Assembly (NCBI GenBank): GCA_032718565.1
Contig: JAVGVS010000498.1
Coordinates: 62,001-126,000 of the forward strand
DNA: 64,000 bases
Direction: 5' to 3'
Source: Distichodus sexfasciatus
Taxonomy: Eukaryota; Chordata; Actinopteri; Characiformes; Distichodontidae
Below are positions 13,217 to 24,004 of the stretch, piece by piece (positions within the stretch are counted from its first letter, which is position 1; every line of letters begins with the position of its first letter). The notes under the pieces were generated by a model. That model made no database searches. It was not told the DNA's origin and saw nothing but the letters and a program-made list of their open reading frames with translations. A program made the translations under genes and the position numbers.

Positions 13217-13427
13217 CCTTCTCTCTTTTTCTCACCCTCCCTCCTTCTCTCCCTCTCCTCATCCTCCTCTCTCTCTCCATCCTTTTTTCTGCCGCTCTCC
13301 CTCCCACCATCTCTACCTCTTCATCCTTCTCTCCCTCTCTTCATCCTTCTTTCTCTCTCTTTGTCCCTCTCTCTCTCTGTCCATCCTTCTCTCATCCTCT
13401 CTCCCTCCCTCCTTCTCTCGCTCTCCA

Positions 13428-13470
<43 letters not shown>

Positions 13471-13471
13471 G
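10389..13471 (+). other. PEX14: Last PEX14 intron
   Basis: The GT-AG intron is about 3.1 kb. The first part is unique-looking apart from a short CA run near 11231. From about 12700 to the acceptor it is almost pure pyrimidine (separate entry). A stretch near 10510-10630 resembles decayed repeat sequence. No exon was recognised inside. Confidence 0.75.
12700..13468 (+). repeat. Polypyrimidine (CT-rich) tract, about 770 bp
   Basis: The plus strand is almost entirely C and T, dominated by (CT)n and CCCTCC/TCTTCATCC variants with one short (CA)n near 13100. It runs straight into the AG of the PEX14 last-exon acceptor (13470-13471), so the splice polypyrimidine tract is the end of a giant microsatellite. 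A 363-codon open frame running through it and into the exon is out of the PEX14 frame and is not a gene. Confidence 0.95.
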
Positions 13472-13943
13472 GAGACAGTTCCCTCCTTCTCCCTCGCTCC
13501 CCAAAATCCCATCCTGGCAGATCCCCCTGAAGCCGGGCACTCTCTCCAACTCTGCCTCGGCCAACCACACCAACAGCAGCAGCGACATTTCCCCCGTCAG
13601 CAACGAGTCGGCCAGCTCCTCCCCCGTCAAGGAGGGGCACTGCTCGCAGGCCACGCCCCCCGGCTCCGCCCACGGCCTCAACGGCGTCGAGGGTGTGCTG
13701 GGGGCCGTGCTGCCCCTCGACCTCAAGGACCAGGTCCGCATGGAGGTGCAGGGAGAGGAGGAGAGGAAGGAGGAGGAAGAGGAAGATGAGGAGGACGAAG
13801 ACGAGGTGGTGGCCCACTCGAGCGAAGAGAAGCGCGTGAGCGTGCAGACGGAGGACAGGAGGGGAGGAGACGGACAGTTTAACGAGCAGGTGGAGAAGCT
13901 GCGGCGTCCCGAAGGGGCCAGCAACGAGAGCGAGGTGGACTAG
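13472..13943 (+). CDS. PEX14: PEX14 terminal coding exon (C-terminus)
   Basis: With the preceding AG the exon opens RRQFPPSPSLPKIPSWQIPL, a signature of vertebrate PEX14. It continues through SSSDISPVSNESASSSP, a QVRMEVQGEEE segment and a strongly acidic run (EEEEEDEEDEDE). It ends with the family's RRGGDGQFNEQVEKLRRPEG and then ASNESEVD before TAG at 13941-13943. The C-terminal acidic, low-complexity tail faces the cytosol in known PEX14 proteins. The exon is GC-rich with many in-frame GAG codons, and its acceptor borders a giant CT repeat. The frame is fixed by the one-base phase carried over from 10388. Confidence 0.95.
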
Positions 13944-15610
13944 GGGTCTGGCCTGGCCCTTAGTCTCCCCCCCCCCACCGCCTCCTTTAATTGAGTTTTG
14001 TCATCACACCGTTACACCCTAAACGTTGAGCATCGCGACCCCACAAAAACTACTTCACACCAACCCAACACGGCCCATCCTCGCAGCTCCTGCTCTCCTC
14101 TCCCTCTCCTCTTCGTCTTTGCGTCGCGACTTTTTTCTTTTTACAGCGTACTAACTGAAATAACGGCACAAATATTCAGTCGTGCCTGGGCAAGCACAAT
14201 AACGCGCGGTGTGGAGCTAGATGATGACAGAATTATAATCTTTTTTCCCCTGCATCCCCTGTGTGCCCAGACATTTCTCATAAACACGTACCGGTTATAT
14301 CACCCGACAATAGTGACTGTAGTTCCTGTAAGTAAACCGTATATCTGCTACTGAAATTTGCTCCATTTATTTGCAGCAGCAAATCGAACGCCAAAGAATT
14401 ACAATTTTCAGTTTCCGTGTGATTCCAGATTTTCGCTGGTCGTATTTCATAGTATTTTAGATTTCACCTCGAACTCAAATGCCCTGAGAGAGAAAATCCT
14501 GCTTTGTGTCCGTCCTGCAGTTACGGAGGACGAGATTTCGTCACGACTCGAACCGCCTGTTTTCCGCGTGCCTCTTTCTCTCGCTCTCGCTCTCGCTCTC
14601 TCATCGCAGCAGCAGCTAGCTAGCGAGCCCTTGTAATTTCCGATTAGCGTGATGATGGGTTTGCTTCCTGGTGGTGCTGAGAATTGGAGAGCGCAGAGGA
14701 GGCCGATAAACACCGCTTTTAATGCTCTCTGTGTGAGTGAGGAACAGTGAGAGAGAGAAGGAGGGAGGGAAGGAAGGAAGGAGAGAGCGAGAGAACAGAA
14801 AAGCATCCACCTTCCTCCACTGCATCCCTCTCTCGTCTCCAGCAGAGCAGCCGATTTGGTTTATGAAGTATGTTAATAATCAAATGATCAACAAATAACA
14901 GATGCATTACTTCATGCGGCTTGAAATGTCAAGGAGGCTAAAATCGGAAATCTAATACTGAAAGCCTGTTCTATTGTATTATATTACATGACAAAGCCTC
15001 CAGTCCAAATTACCGAGGCCTCCTACAGTGAATAATCTTAACGCCAAACGGCGCCGGGCTTTTGTAATTAAACCATGTAAAACAATGGATGCTTCAGTTA
15101 GAGGTGCTGACAGTTGTGCTTCTCTCCTTCTGAAGTAGTTTTTTAATCCTCTCCAACTCCTGGAGGAAAAAAAGAACAGATAAAAACAGCCTTGATGCAA
15201 ATGGAGAATAGCGTATGAATACTTAACTAATGGAATTACTCGCTCACCAGCTGATGAGAGGAGGGGAAAAAAGGGCGGAAAAAGATCCCGGAGAGAGAAT
15301 TGGGGCGTCAGCTCCACTCTGACGTTTTCACTTTTAACAAATGGCCCCTTAGAGTAACACGATTACGGCCCGGGCAGGTGAAGTGTTTCAGGCTGCTCTG
15401 TACCAGCCTAAAAGATGACTTCTGATGATGCGGAGGAGCCGAGGAACTGTATTCGAGTGATATGAGAAGGGCGTGTGTTGGTGTGATACTGTAGTAAAGG
15501 CGGTTAATTTTTAAAAAATGGTTGATAATTTCAGAACTGGGACAAAAGTTGAAACTTGAGGCTGTGTCCGTTAATGAAGGCCTGAGTATGAGTGAAGCAA
15601 GGCCTAGACG

Positions 15611-15962
15611 TGTGTGTGTGCGTGCGTGAGCGCGTGTGCGCCTGTGTGTGTGCGCCTGTGTGTGTGTGTGCCTGCGTGTGTGTGCCTGCGTGTGTGCGCC
15701 TGCGTGTGTGCGCCTGCGTGTGTGTCTGCGCGTGTGAGCCTGTGCGTGTGTGTCTGTGTGTGTGTGTGTGTGCGCGTCTGTGTGTGTGTGTGTGTGCGCG
15801 TCTGTGTGTGTGTGTGTGTGTGTGCGCGTGCCTGTGTGTGTGTGTGTGTTTGTGTGTGTGTGCGCGCGCCTGTGTGTGTGTGTGTGCGCGCCTGTGTATG
15901 TGTGTGTGCGCGTGCCTGTGTGTTTGTCTGTGTGTGTGTGCGCGCCTATGTGTGTGTGTGTG
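15611..15962 (+). repeat. (GT)n/(GC)n compound repeat
   Basis: About 350 bp of alternating purine-pyrimidine sequence: GT runs broken by GCGC, GCCT and CGCG steps, in loose units of 12-30 bp. All three plus-strand frames stay open, which produces cysteine- and valine-rich open frames that are repeat artefacts. Confidence 0.9.
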
Positions 15963-16120
15963 TTAGAAACAGGTTTTTACTTCACGTGGGTGTTTTTGTC
16001 TGCGCTGGAGTTGACAGATAATCCTGCAAAAATTCTAACCCCACTTCCCACTACAGTTCTTGATTGAGTCCATTGTGAGTCTGGCACAGTTCTGAAATCA
16101 GAGAGAATGTAAATATTTGT

Positions 16121-16126
16121 AATAAA
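16121..16126 (+). terminator. PEX14: Candidate PEX14 polyadenylation signal
   Basis: This is the first AATAAA I found downstream of the PEX14 stop on the plus strand. It is followed by AACACCAGTTTCCGTGTTTTG, which offers a GU-rich downstream element. A second AATAAA near 16487 lies inside a SINE. The assignment is inferred from position and motif. Confidence 0.4.
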
Positions 16127-16309
16127 TCTCAATTAACACCAGTTTCCGTGTTTTGCTTTGAGTCATCGCCGATCATTTTTTTCTATTTTCATTTGGGAAC
16201 CTAATCTGCTGTAGTGTCTCCAAACAGCTGTCAGTATTGTGATCTTGAGCCACCCCTCGGTTCTGTATGTGGTCTAAAATAATGATACAAGGGACAGTGC
16301 CTTGCCAGT

Positions 16310-16497
16310 CTGTACCTCCTGGACCGGTAAAGGTACCACTGAGGTACTCATGAGCAAAGTACCGTCCCCAAGCACTGCTCCCAGGGACGTTGTTAAAAAG
16401 CCGCCCACTGCTCTTTCACGGATGGGTCGAATGCAGTGGTCACATTTTGTTGTAGTCTACTGTGTGCTGTGCTGTGTTCACAATGAAAATAAAGTCT
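16310..16497 (+). mobile_element. SINE family S1, 5'-truncated
   Basis: It reads in plus orientation: GGTAAAGGTACCACTGAGGT, CATGAGCAAAGTACCGTCCC, CACTGCTC blocks, then GGTCACATTTTGTTGTAG and TGTGCTGTGCTGTGTTCACA. The tRNA-like head is mostly lost. Confidence 0.8.
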
Positions 16498-17712
16498 GTC
16501 TGGAAACTGAACGTGAGGATACGAGGGAGACTTTAGCATGATGCTGTTTTGAAAAAGAAACTTTGGAAAGTGCATTAATATTCATGAATCTTTAATGGCT
16601 GGATGTGCACTAGAGGGTGGGGGGGAGAGTTAAAATAATGCACATCACTTTGTTGGGAAGCGACGAGAACAAGATGTTCACCGATCCCAGAATTGAATTA
16701 CATGTAAAGGTCCATTTGCCGCATGGGTTTAATGGGGAACTTGACGCTGGGCTCTAAATTTTACACAAGATCAGCACTCTTCTTGCTGTTTTTCGGCGGC
16801 GTCTCTATTAAGCGAACTCGATCGATAAGCTGCGATCCTAAAACGCTGTTCTTTAAAAAAACAACCAAAAAAATCCACTATAGCAGCAGTACGAATATTC
16901 CAGTGCATTATCAAGTTTATGAATTTAATTTGTCTGTCAAGGTCTGAATGATCAATAGCGTTGCACGTATTGATGCGGCGTATAAACTTCTTGAAGGTTC
17001 GATACCGCATCCCTTTGTAATCCATTAACCTCTCCCTGGAGTTCAGGCCGGCCTCAGATTTATAGGGGCTGCTGTAATAAATGCACTTGTACATCATTTA
17101 GTGTCTTATGGGAGCAGCAGCAGCAGCAGTGCATTCCGGCCCAGAAAGCCTCCCCCGTTCCTAATCTGCCTTTGAGAGACAGAGCGAGAGAGAGGGAGAG
17201 AGAGAGAGACGTCTGAGTTCCAGCCTCACGTCCGGACACTTAAACAGAGGAAGATGTTAAAATGCTGGAAGTGAGAGAGCGGCTGAAGCTGCTGAGTCTG
17301 GCTCCGGTGCGGGAGAGACGCTTTATTTAGAAGTGGGGAAGGTGTCTCTGGCAGCGGTTTTTTTTTTTTTGGCCTGAGGCTCGTCGGCGGTGCCACGTTA
17401 AACGGGGGCCACTCAATAGGGAGGTGTATTGATGTGGCCTGAGCTCTATTGTTCTCCTGAACTGAGCACTCAGCAGGTTAGAAGGCTGAGTGTCTGCTCC
17501 GATCAATGGCGGGGTTGTTAGCCTTTCCTGCCTGGCGAGGTCTTACGCTAAAGGGCTCGCTGCTCGCTCCTTGTGCAGAGATTACCACCGAGACGCTTAC
17601 CTGAAGCCCTTAACTCAGCGCTCTGTTTTACTCATGACCTACATCTCACAGCGTACATTCATGTAACTCTTGGAAATGACTAGGGGACCAGGCACTGAAA
17701 TGCACGCAAGCG
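16498..17712. other. Intergenic, unique-looking sequence
   Basis: No gene or recognisable repeat was seen here apart from small (GA)n and (AGC)n runs near 17113-17205. The AT-rich stretch 16915-17110 and the stretch 17390-17560 read like single-copy sequence between SINEs and are possible conserved non-coding blocks. Confidence 0.5.
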
Positions 17713-17925
17713 AGGAGCGATTGTCATTGTGAACACAGCACAGCACACAGTGCACCACAACCAAATGTGACCCCGGTCTAGGCTCGGTGTGCAGCTGACG
17801 TGCTTTGCCGTACTTGTGAATGGTACCTTGCTCACAAGTACCTCACTGGTACCTTTTCCGGTCTGGGATTTCAACCGGTGACCCTTTAATCATGAAGTCA
17901 ACTCTCTAACCGTTACTCTGTTGCT
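17713..17925 (-). mobile_element. SINE family S1
   Basis: The tail motif TTGTCATTGTGAACACAGCA, the GTGCACCACAACCAAATGTG body and the GGTACCTTGCTCACAAGTAC block are all present. The B-box is degraded (on the minus strand GGTTGAAATCC). Confidence 0.8.
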
Positions 17926-18130
17926 ACCATCTTCATGAGAAGTGGAAGAATGTTATTTTGAATGAAGTGCAAGATACAAATCCTCTGTGTCCTGGCGGCA
18001 CGTGAGAGGAAGTGAAATACTCTTGGACGTCATTCAGGATATTGGTCAATGTTGGTTCTCATTCTGAACACTTGGTCCACTGCATGATCTTTTCCCAACT
18101 GCAATATGAAACATTGCACAGAAAGTAGAT

Positions 18131-18297
18131 TTACATTTTACATTTAGGGCACGTTCTTATCCAGAGCAACTTCCATTTTTCCTGATTTCAGGAACAGACT
18201 CCCTGGAGCAACTCGCGGTTAAGGGAGGAAGGATTCCAATCCTTGACCTCTTGGTACAGAGACAAGTATCCTGACCACTAGACCACCTCCAGTCCAC
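18131..18297 (-). mobile_element. tRNA-derived SINE, family S2
   Basis: It contains the S2 signature: TTACATTTAGGGCACGTTCT, ATCCAGAGCAACTTCC, CTGGAGCAACTCG, then GGATTCCAATCCTTGACCTC and CCTGACCACTAGACCACC. On the minus strand the last part is a tRNA-like head (GGTGGTCTAGTGGTCAGG). Confidence 0.8.
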
Positions 18298-19935
18298 GTA
18301 GAGTTGCATGATAATGGGGAAAATTGGCATTGCAATATTTGTGCAATATATATATATATATATGTTATCTACTTTTGCAATCTGTAGTATCTATTTGGAG
18401 AGAACTAATTGAATTACAGTTAACTGATGAGCTGGTTTTGCAGGGGGTTAAATGCATTACAGTTAAATGCATTTTTTGTGGAAAATTTTTGTGTGCACAT
18501 CCTCCTCTCTTGCACTTTATCCAACAAGTCTTCACTCTCCCTAAATGATAAATGATGTTATATCAGACAGACATCTTGTCTTGTAAATTCTGCATGTTTT
18601 TTGTTTGTTTCAAGCACTAAAAAGTGGATTTTTCCGCAATGTATTTACTTCTGCAAAAGTGTGCCAAGTCTATTATGTTTAGGACTGATGAGAACGATCC
18701 TTGTTCGTGACAGCAGGGCAGGTGGACAGACACAGAGGCAGAGCACGTCAGTCTTCTCCAGCTTTGCATAAGGAAGGACGAGGTTAACGCTGTGGAGATG
18801 GAAGAGGCGAGCGAGCTTCCTGCTTCCCCCTCAGATAACGCCGATGAGGACACGTGCAGGCCTGCGCGTGGGAGGCAGCAGCCTGTTTGATGTTGTGCTG
18901 GTGTGGGTGTCGGCCTCTGGAACACCACCGGGTATCCTGCGCTCAAAGGGAATCCGCTGGCGGACAGATGGCATCGCACTCCCTCACGCTCTGCCCCCAA
19001 CGCCCGGTTTTGTCTGGCCTTGTTCAGCTGGAAATGCCATCTCTACTCCCAGACACGATTGTGCTTTATCAGTTTGGGGCAAAGATATTTATACACCGTC
19101 TTTTTTTCCTCTCCACCCCTCCTCCCTTATGGCTGGCAGCAGTAAAAAAGAATGTGTTTATGTTGGGCGGAAGCTGTTGTTGTCCGTCAAGCTGAGGCAG
19201 GCTTAAATTCACATTAAAAGCGGTGTCTGTTTGTCAAACGCTTGGACTGCCTCACTGTGGTTTCCCAGCCCGGAGCAGTTCAGGACGACTTAGGTGCCAA
19301 TGGGTCAACTGGCGCTGCCAAGGTCAAAGCCGGATCCTCGCTGCGTGCCTGTGTCAACTTGTTATATAAATTTTCAACAATCGTGTAGGATTGAATTTCC
19401 CTCCTCTTGCATGACATTGGACTTTCCCCTCGGCCTCGTTTCAGTTTCAGAAGAACAAACATTTACATTTATAGCATTTAGCAGATGCCCTTAATCCCTT
19501 GCAAGTCGATGGAGGACGTGTGTCAACATCACTGTTATCACAAGATCTTGTTATTTTTCTTGTGATCTTGAGGAAACAAAAGTAGTTTTGGTATTTTCCC
19601 TTTGATCTCGGGACAGGTTTGTATCTTAGCAAGTATTATCATAGATGAACAACGCATCTAATCGTACTTTGATTGTGAACTGTCACAAGGGAAAATAGCA
19701 GTTTGACTTTCAATATGGGTAATTATTGTAGCAGCTGTCAGAGAAATATAGTTACCCAGGCTGGATAGGCAGTTGTATTGCCCGCCAAACGGGAGGGTCC
19801 AGGACGTCTCCATGGCTGTGAGGAATATAAGTTGTGATTTTGAGAACTTTTTTTTATTTCAGTATCACTAAAAAAGACCAAAAAAAACAACCATTTATTT
19901 ATGTTGACATGTTCTCTGTCGACGTCTGTATTATT

Positions 19936-20080
19936 CCATTTCCTAATTACAGGGACAGTCCCTCTTCTTCCTCAGGGGCCCAAAGCTGGTCATGATGGAA
20001 GGAGGATAGAAGGACTCCAAACCACGAGCACTGGGTTCATAGAGGTCAGTATTCTACCTCTGGACCATCACCATCACCCA
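19936..20080 (-). mobile_element. SINE family S2, diverged
   Basis: CATTTCCTAATTACAGGGAC and a degraded remainder (CACTGGGTTCATAGAGGTCA, CTACCTCTGGACCATCACC) match the S2 order, with substitutions and small indels. Further short S2-like pieces lie at 19461-19500 and 20090-20165. Confidence 0.55.
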
Positions 20081-20271
20081 GGACAAAAATGTTATATTTA
20101 AGGAATAAATCAGATGTTCTTATTCAGAGCAACTTATTTCCTAATTCAATGGACATTGGGCCCCATTCGGCAAATTACATTAAGAAGAAATTTGCTCTTA
20201 AACCTACATATGCAGTTTTCACAAAGATTCTGACACTTATTTTAGATGAGTTCCTATGTAAGAGCAGTATC

Positions 20272-21236
20272 TACTAGTGGTCGATTGATATACAGTACTG
20301 TGCAAAAGTTTTAGGCAGGTGTGAAAAAATGCTGTAAACAAAGAATGCTTTCAGAAATATAAATAATGATTGTTTATTTTTATCAATTTACAAAATGCAA
20401 AGTGAGCGAACAAAAGAAAAATCTAAATCAAATCAATATTTGGTGTTACTACCTTTTGCCTTCAAACCAGCATCAATTCTTCTAGGTACACTTGCACAAA
20501 GTCAGGGATTTTGTAGGATTATAGTCATTATATTATTTTGTAGGATTATAGGATTATAGATCTGTGGTTAGTTCTCCAAGATGTTTGGAACAACCTACCA
20601 GCCGAGTTCCTTCAAGAACTGTGTGCAAGTGAACCTAGAAGAATTGATGCTGTTTTGAAGGGAAAGGCTGGTCACACCAAATATTGATTTGATTTAGATT
20701 TCTCTTTTGTTCATTCACTGCATTTTGTTGATTGATGAAAATAAATGATTAACACTTCCATTTTTGAAAGCATTCTTTGTTTACAGCATTTTTTCACACC
20801 TGCCTAAAACTTTTGCACAGTACTGTAGTTTTTTTACTGCTGATATTATTATTGCTAGTTAGCGGAGCCGGTGACTGATATTTGGAACTGATATGCAAAA
20901 AAAAAAAATCTCACAAACAGTTCAAAAGTTCAGCTGAAACTCTCCTCACTACTCTTCTTGGAGCTTCACGCTGCGCTCGTGTGTGAGTGTGGTAGGTGTG
21001 AGTGGCAACAAGGCATCAGCATTGATTGGCTACTGCTCGTGTGCGATATAGCCAATCAGAGACTGTTGTGGGCAGGACATTAAATGAAGCAGTGAGTCCA
21101 GAGCAAACAGCACAGAGAGAAGCGACGGCAGTGGAGCCACAGTAGCGCACCTTGTAATGACTTAATATCGGTGATGAATTAAACACCGACACCAATAAAC
21201 GGCAGAAAGCCAAATATCGGCCCCTATAATCGACCC
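20272..21236. mobile_element. Older inverted-repeat element, interrupted
   Basis: It begins with ACTAGTGGTCGATTGATA and ends with ATATCGGCCCCTATAATCGA, in keeping with the 'GGTCGAnnGATATATCGGC' termini common in decayed teleost DNA elements. It is split by a younger foldback element (20293-20825). The interior near 21000-21200 contains a 65-codon minus-strand open frame with no recognisable domain. The left and right boundaries are approximate. Confidence 0.45.
20293..20825. mobile_element. Foldback element F1, copy A
   Basis: The termini are CAGTACTGTGCAAAAGTTTT and its reverse complement, flanked by TA on both sides. The whole element is a giant inverted repeat: the arms (for example AAATCAAATCAATATTTGGT against ACCAAATATTGATTTGATTT) pair across about 250 bp around a short TTTGTAGGATTATAG-rich centre. 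It has no coding frame. A second copy, in opposite orientation, lies at 59236-59770. Termini and TA duplications fit a Tc1/mariner-type non-autonomous element. Confidence 0.9.
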
Positions 21237-21685
21237 GGTCAATAAACGGTCAGCTGTAGTATCTACAACTGCTGAAGAACAATCTTAAGCCAATTTGGAT
21301 GTTATAGACCGATGTCGATATCCAATGTTGTTCATGCTTATATCTTGCCAGTGGTGAGTTGAGCTCGTAAAGACAAGATATTTCTGCTTGCCCAAAGTTC
21401 CACTGCACGCTCAGAATTTTGGCACAAAATAATGCCATATGTTTTAAGATTAAAGGCGTGGGCTGTATTAAATCTTTGGACATGCCTGGCGTAAGTGCTA
21501 CTTTCCCGACGTACAACAAATGAGTCATCAAATACCGGCTGGAAAAGTCTAAAAGTCTGAGCATCGATTTGATACGGATGAATTTTTTTAAAAAGCAATT
21601 ATCGTCAGATATGATTTGAATATCATCATGCATCCTAAATTACTAGTCCTCTTATTATTAGGGAATATTAGGGAATGAGGCCCAA

Positions 21686-21815
21686 TCTTTCTGGAGCAAC
21701 TAAGGGGTTAAGGGTCTTGCTCAGGGGTCCAGTGGTGGTAGTTCTGGCTGTAAGATAAAGTTCATTTCAACCGACGACCCTCCTGGCCCATAGGCGAGTA
21801 TCCTACCATTTGGCA
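21686..21815 (-). mobile_element. SINE family S2 fragment
   Basis: CTGGAGCAACTAAGGGGTTA, GGGTCTTGCTCAGGGGTCCA and GTGGTGGTAGTTCTGGCTGT follow the S2 order. A degraded head region follows (CGACGACCCTCCTGGCCCAT, GCGAGTATCCTACC). Confidence 0.7.
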
Positions 21816-22467
21816 ATATGCGGATCTCTGAAGGCTGGAGTTTTGAGGCGATTTCTATATCGACACAGCCGCGGGGGGGAAAAGCAGCTGCCACAAGACG
21901 AGGTAGCCATGGGGGGAGAAGGGAGGAGGAGGAGGAGGAGGCAGTTTGAGAAAGCAGAAAGAGGGCTGAAAAAACAATAGCGGGCTGTAAAAGAGGGGAA
22001 TAAATCTCTGGGGAGCTGAGAGGGCCTGGAAGTGGTAATACTGGAGACAATATTTATGAATTGGCCTGTAATGAGCCATCAGCGGCGTGGCGGATATGAG
22101 AGCCGGTCGAGAGAAAAATGCCCTCATCCCGCGCTGGTGGGGGAGAGAGCAGCTTCTATTGTGAGCAGAATGGATTATACGCAGCGGCCTGTCAGCCTGG
22201 TGAGGAGCCCCACTGCAGGGGCAACAGGTGCGGCCCTCGCCCCGGCCTCGCAAATTAGACAAATCATATAGAGGGGAGCGTGCAGCACCTGAAGCATGCC
22301 AGGGACCCGGAGAGAGGAGGAGGGAAGCAAGGAGGGAGGAGTGGAGGATAAACACTGGCCCGAGACTGACACTGACAGAACAGGCAGCTCGAGCAGGCTT
22401 CGCTCCCTTGCTGCACATTTCTCTTCGGCCTCGTTTGTCACACGTTCATACACGCGTCGCGCACACA

Positions 22468-23017
22468 CAGTGTTGGGGAAGCTACTTTTAAACGGTAGCG
22501 TTTCGAGCTAAACGCTACTTATGATTAAAGTAGCTATGCTACAGCCAAGCTACGGTTTTAACATAGTAGTTAGCTACACTACAAGCTACAGAGTGAAGTA
22601 GTTAACTACGTTGAAGCAGTTTCACTCAGTAATATTTCATCATTGTGATGTAGGAAACTCTTAACTTTTATATTAAAATATGTCACAGTGTTTTGATTTT
22701 CAACGTGCGTAAGTTGCACTTAAATGTGAAAATTCTTTTTCACTTTTAGAATCATACATTTTAAAAATTCGCCTATGAATTCTTACTTCCATTTGGGCCA
22801 AGGTTGACTCCATCCTCCGACTCCATCTTGCAGCCGCCAAGAGCGTGTTGTGATGCAATGACTGTGCGCTGTGAGGAAAAATATCGCTTCTCTTTGTAAC
22901 AGTGGGTGTTGCCATAACGGATGTTACTGGAAAATATTAGTGTTTTAAAAGTTGCTTTGGTAGTTTTTAAGAGTAGTTAAAGTAGTAGTGTTGATAATTA
23001 GCTGGTCCCCAACACTG
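22468..23017. mobile_element. hAT-type non-autonomous element
   Basis: It begins CAGTGTTGGGGAAGCTACTT and ends GGTCCCCAACACTG, giving a terminal inverted repeat CAGTGTTGGGGA. The 8 bp outside the ends are CGCACACA on the left and CGCACGCA on the right, a 7/8 match that fits the 8-bp duplication made by hAT elements. The interior repeats GTAGCTA/GTAGTTAACTACG motifs and has no transposase. Confidence 0.85.
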
Positions 23018-23760
23018 CGCACGCACACGCAAAATGCACGGAAGCTGCTCTCCGGTGCCAAATGGAAGCATTAAGCACAGGGCGGCCCCAGCGCTAAGAC
23101 ACCGCTCCTGAATCAACGCCGCCACTTTTAGCTTTGAGCGTTTACAGTTTACGCCTTAATTAAGATGCTGAATACCTCCACCGACTGCGCCGCGCTACCT
23201 GTGTAATTACAGCCGGCTCGCTCTTTCCTGCAGCTCTGCTCTTAATGACTGTGGAATAAGTAAAATGTTTGATGCCTAGAGAACTAACCACAGCTCCCGC
23301 CTCGCTAGAGCAACGCTTGGTCATTAAACTGTTTATTGAGGCACGATGTCGGCCGCGTTGCGCTGAGCTCCCCACGCAAAATGCCCAGCCACTTTAAGAG
23401 ATGCCAAGACGGCGTCAAGAAAGTTTGGTTGTGGAAAACTCCAGCTGCCAGCAGATGTGATATTGTGTGGTCAGAGAGCTTCTTCTTCTTCTTCTGCTTC
23501 TTCTTCTTCTTCCGTCAACTCCTGTTTGCGGTTGCCACAGCGGATCCTCCTTGTATGACACTTGGCAAGTTGCACTCCAGATGCCCTTCCTGACAAATTT
23601 CTGTGACCACTGGATTTTGTGACCCTGGGGCTGCTGTTCTGCATCATCCTGCTGAACGTACGTAAAGTGCCTTGCTTTTGTATGACCTCGATAAGACGTT
23701 TAGAACACATATTTATTCTGTTTTCTAAACAGCCTCCACAAAATGTGTTAACTTAATAGG

Positions 23761-24004
23761 AGTGAGTGAGTATTTGTCATTGTGAACACAGCACAGCACA
23801 CAGTGCACCACAACCAAATGTGACCTCTGCATTTGACCCAAGGAGCAGTGGGCAGCTGACATGGACAGTGTCCGGGGTGCAGTGCTTGGGGACGGTACCT
23901 TGCTCGTGAGTACCTCAGTGGTACCTTTACCCGTCCTGGAAATTGAACCGGCGACCTTCTGCTCACAGGGTGAACTCCCTCACCGTTACGCTGTCCGTTG
24001 CTCC
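23761..24004 (-). mobile_element. SINE family S1, near full length
   Basis: It is one of the best S1 copies. It has GTGAGTATTTGTCATTGTGA at the tail side, an intact body (GCAGTGGGCAGCTGACATGG, GGGGACGGTACCTTGCTCGT) and, on the minus strand, a B-box-like GGTTCAATTTCC and head sequence GGGAGCAACGGACAGCG. Confidence 0.85.

Larger units (their letters stand above)
13944..16126 (+). other. PEX14: Probable PEX14 3' UTR
   Basis: After the TAG at 13943 the first canonical AATAAA on the plus strand that I found is at 16121-16126, followed within 30 bases by a GT-rich stretch. That would make a UTR of about 2.2 kb containing a GT/GC microsatellite (15611-15962). A shorter UTR using a variant signal such as GATAAA near 14704 or 15180 is possible. 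14870-15350 is unique-looking AT-rich sequence that could instead be an enhancer (see findings). Confidence 0.45.

Noticed and set aside
12698..13789. 363-codon plus-strand open frame (Ser/Leu-rich, ends in an Arg/Pro-rich part)
   Set aside because: It is the CT repeat read through into the PEX14 last exon in the wrong frame; the correct PEX14 frame is fixed by the splice phase and by RRQFPPSP.
15592..16067. Cys/Val-rich plus-strand open frames
   Set aside because: They are a GT/GC microsatellite read in three frames.
18617..19206. Overlapping open frames of 80-127 codons on both strands
   Set aside because: No domain, no splice support, and similar length on both strands; this looks like chance in GC-richer intergenic sequence.
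21855..22511. Minus-strand 187-codon frame and plus-strand shorter frames
   Set aside because: The frame is made of Ser/Pro/Leu low complexity from a GGAGGA stretch; no recognisable domain or splice context.
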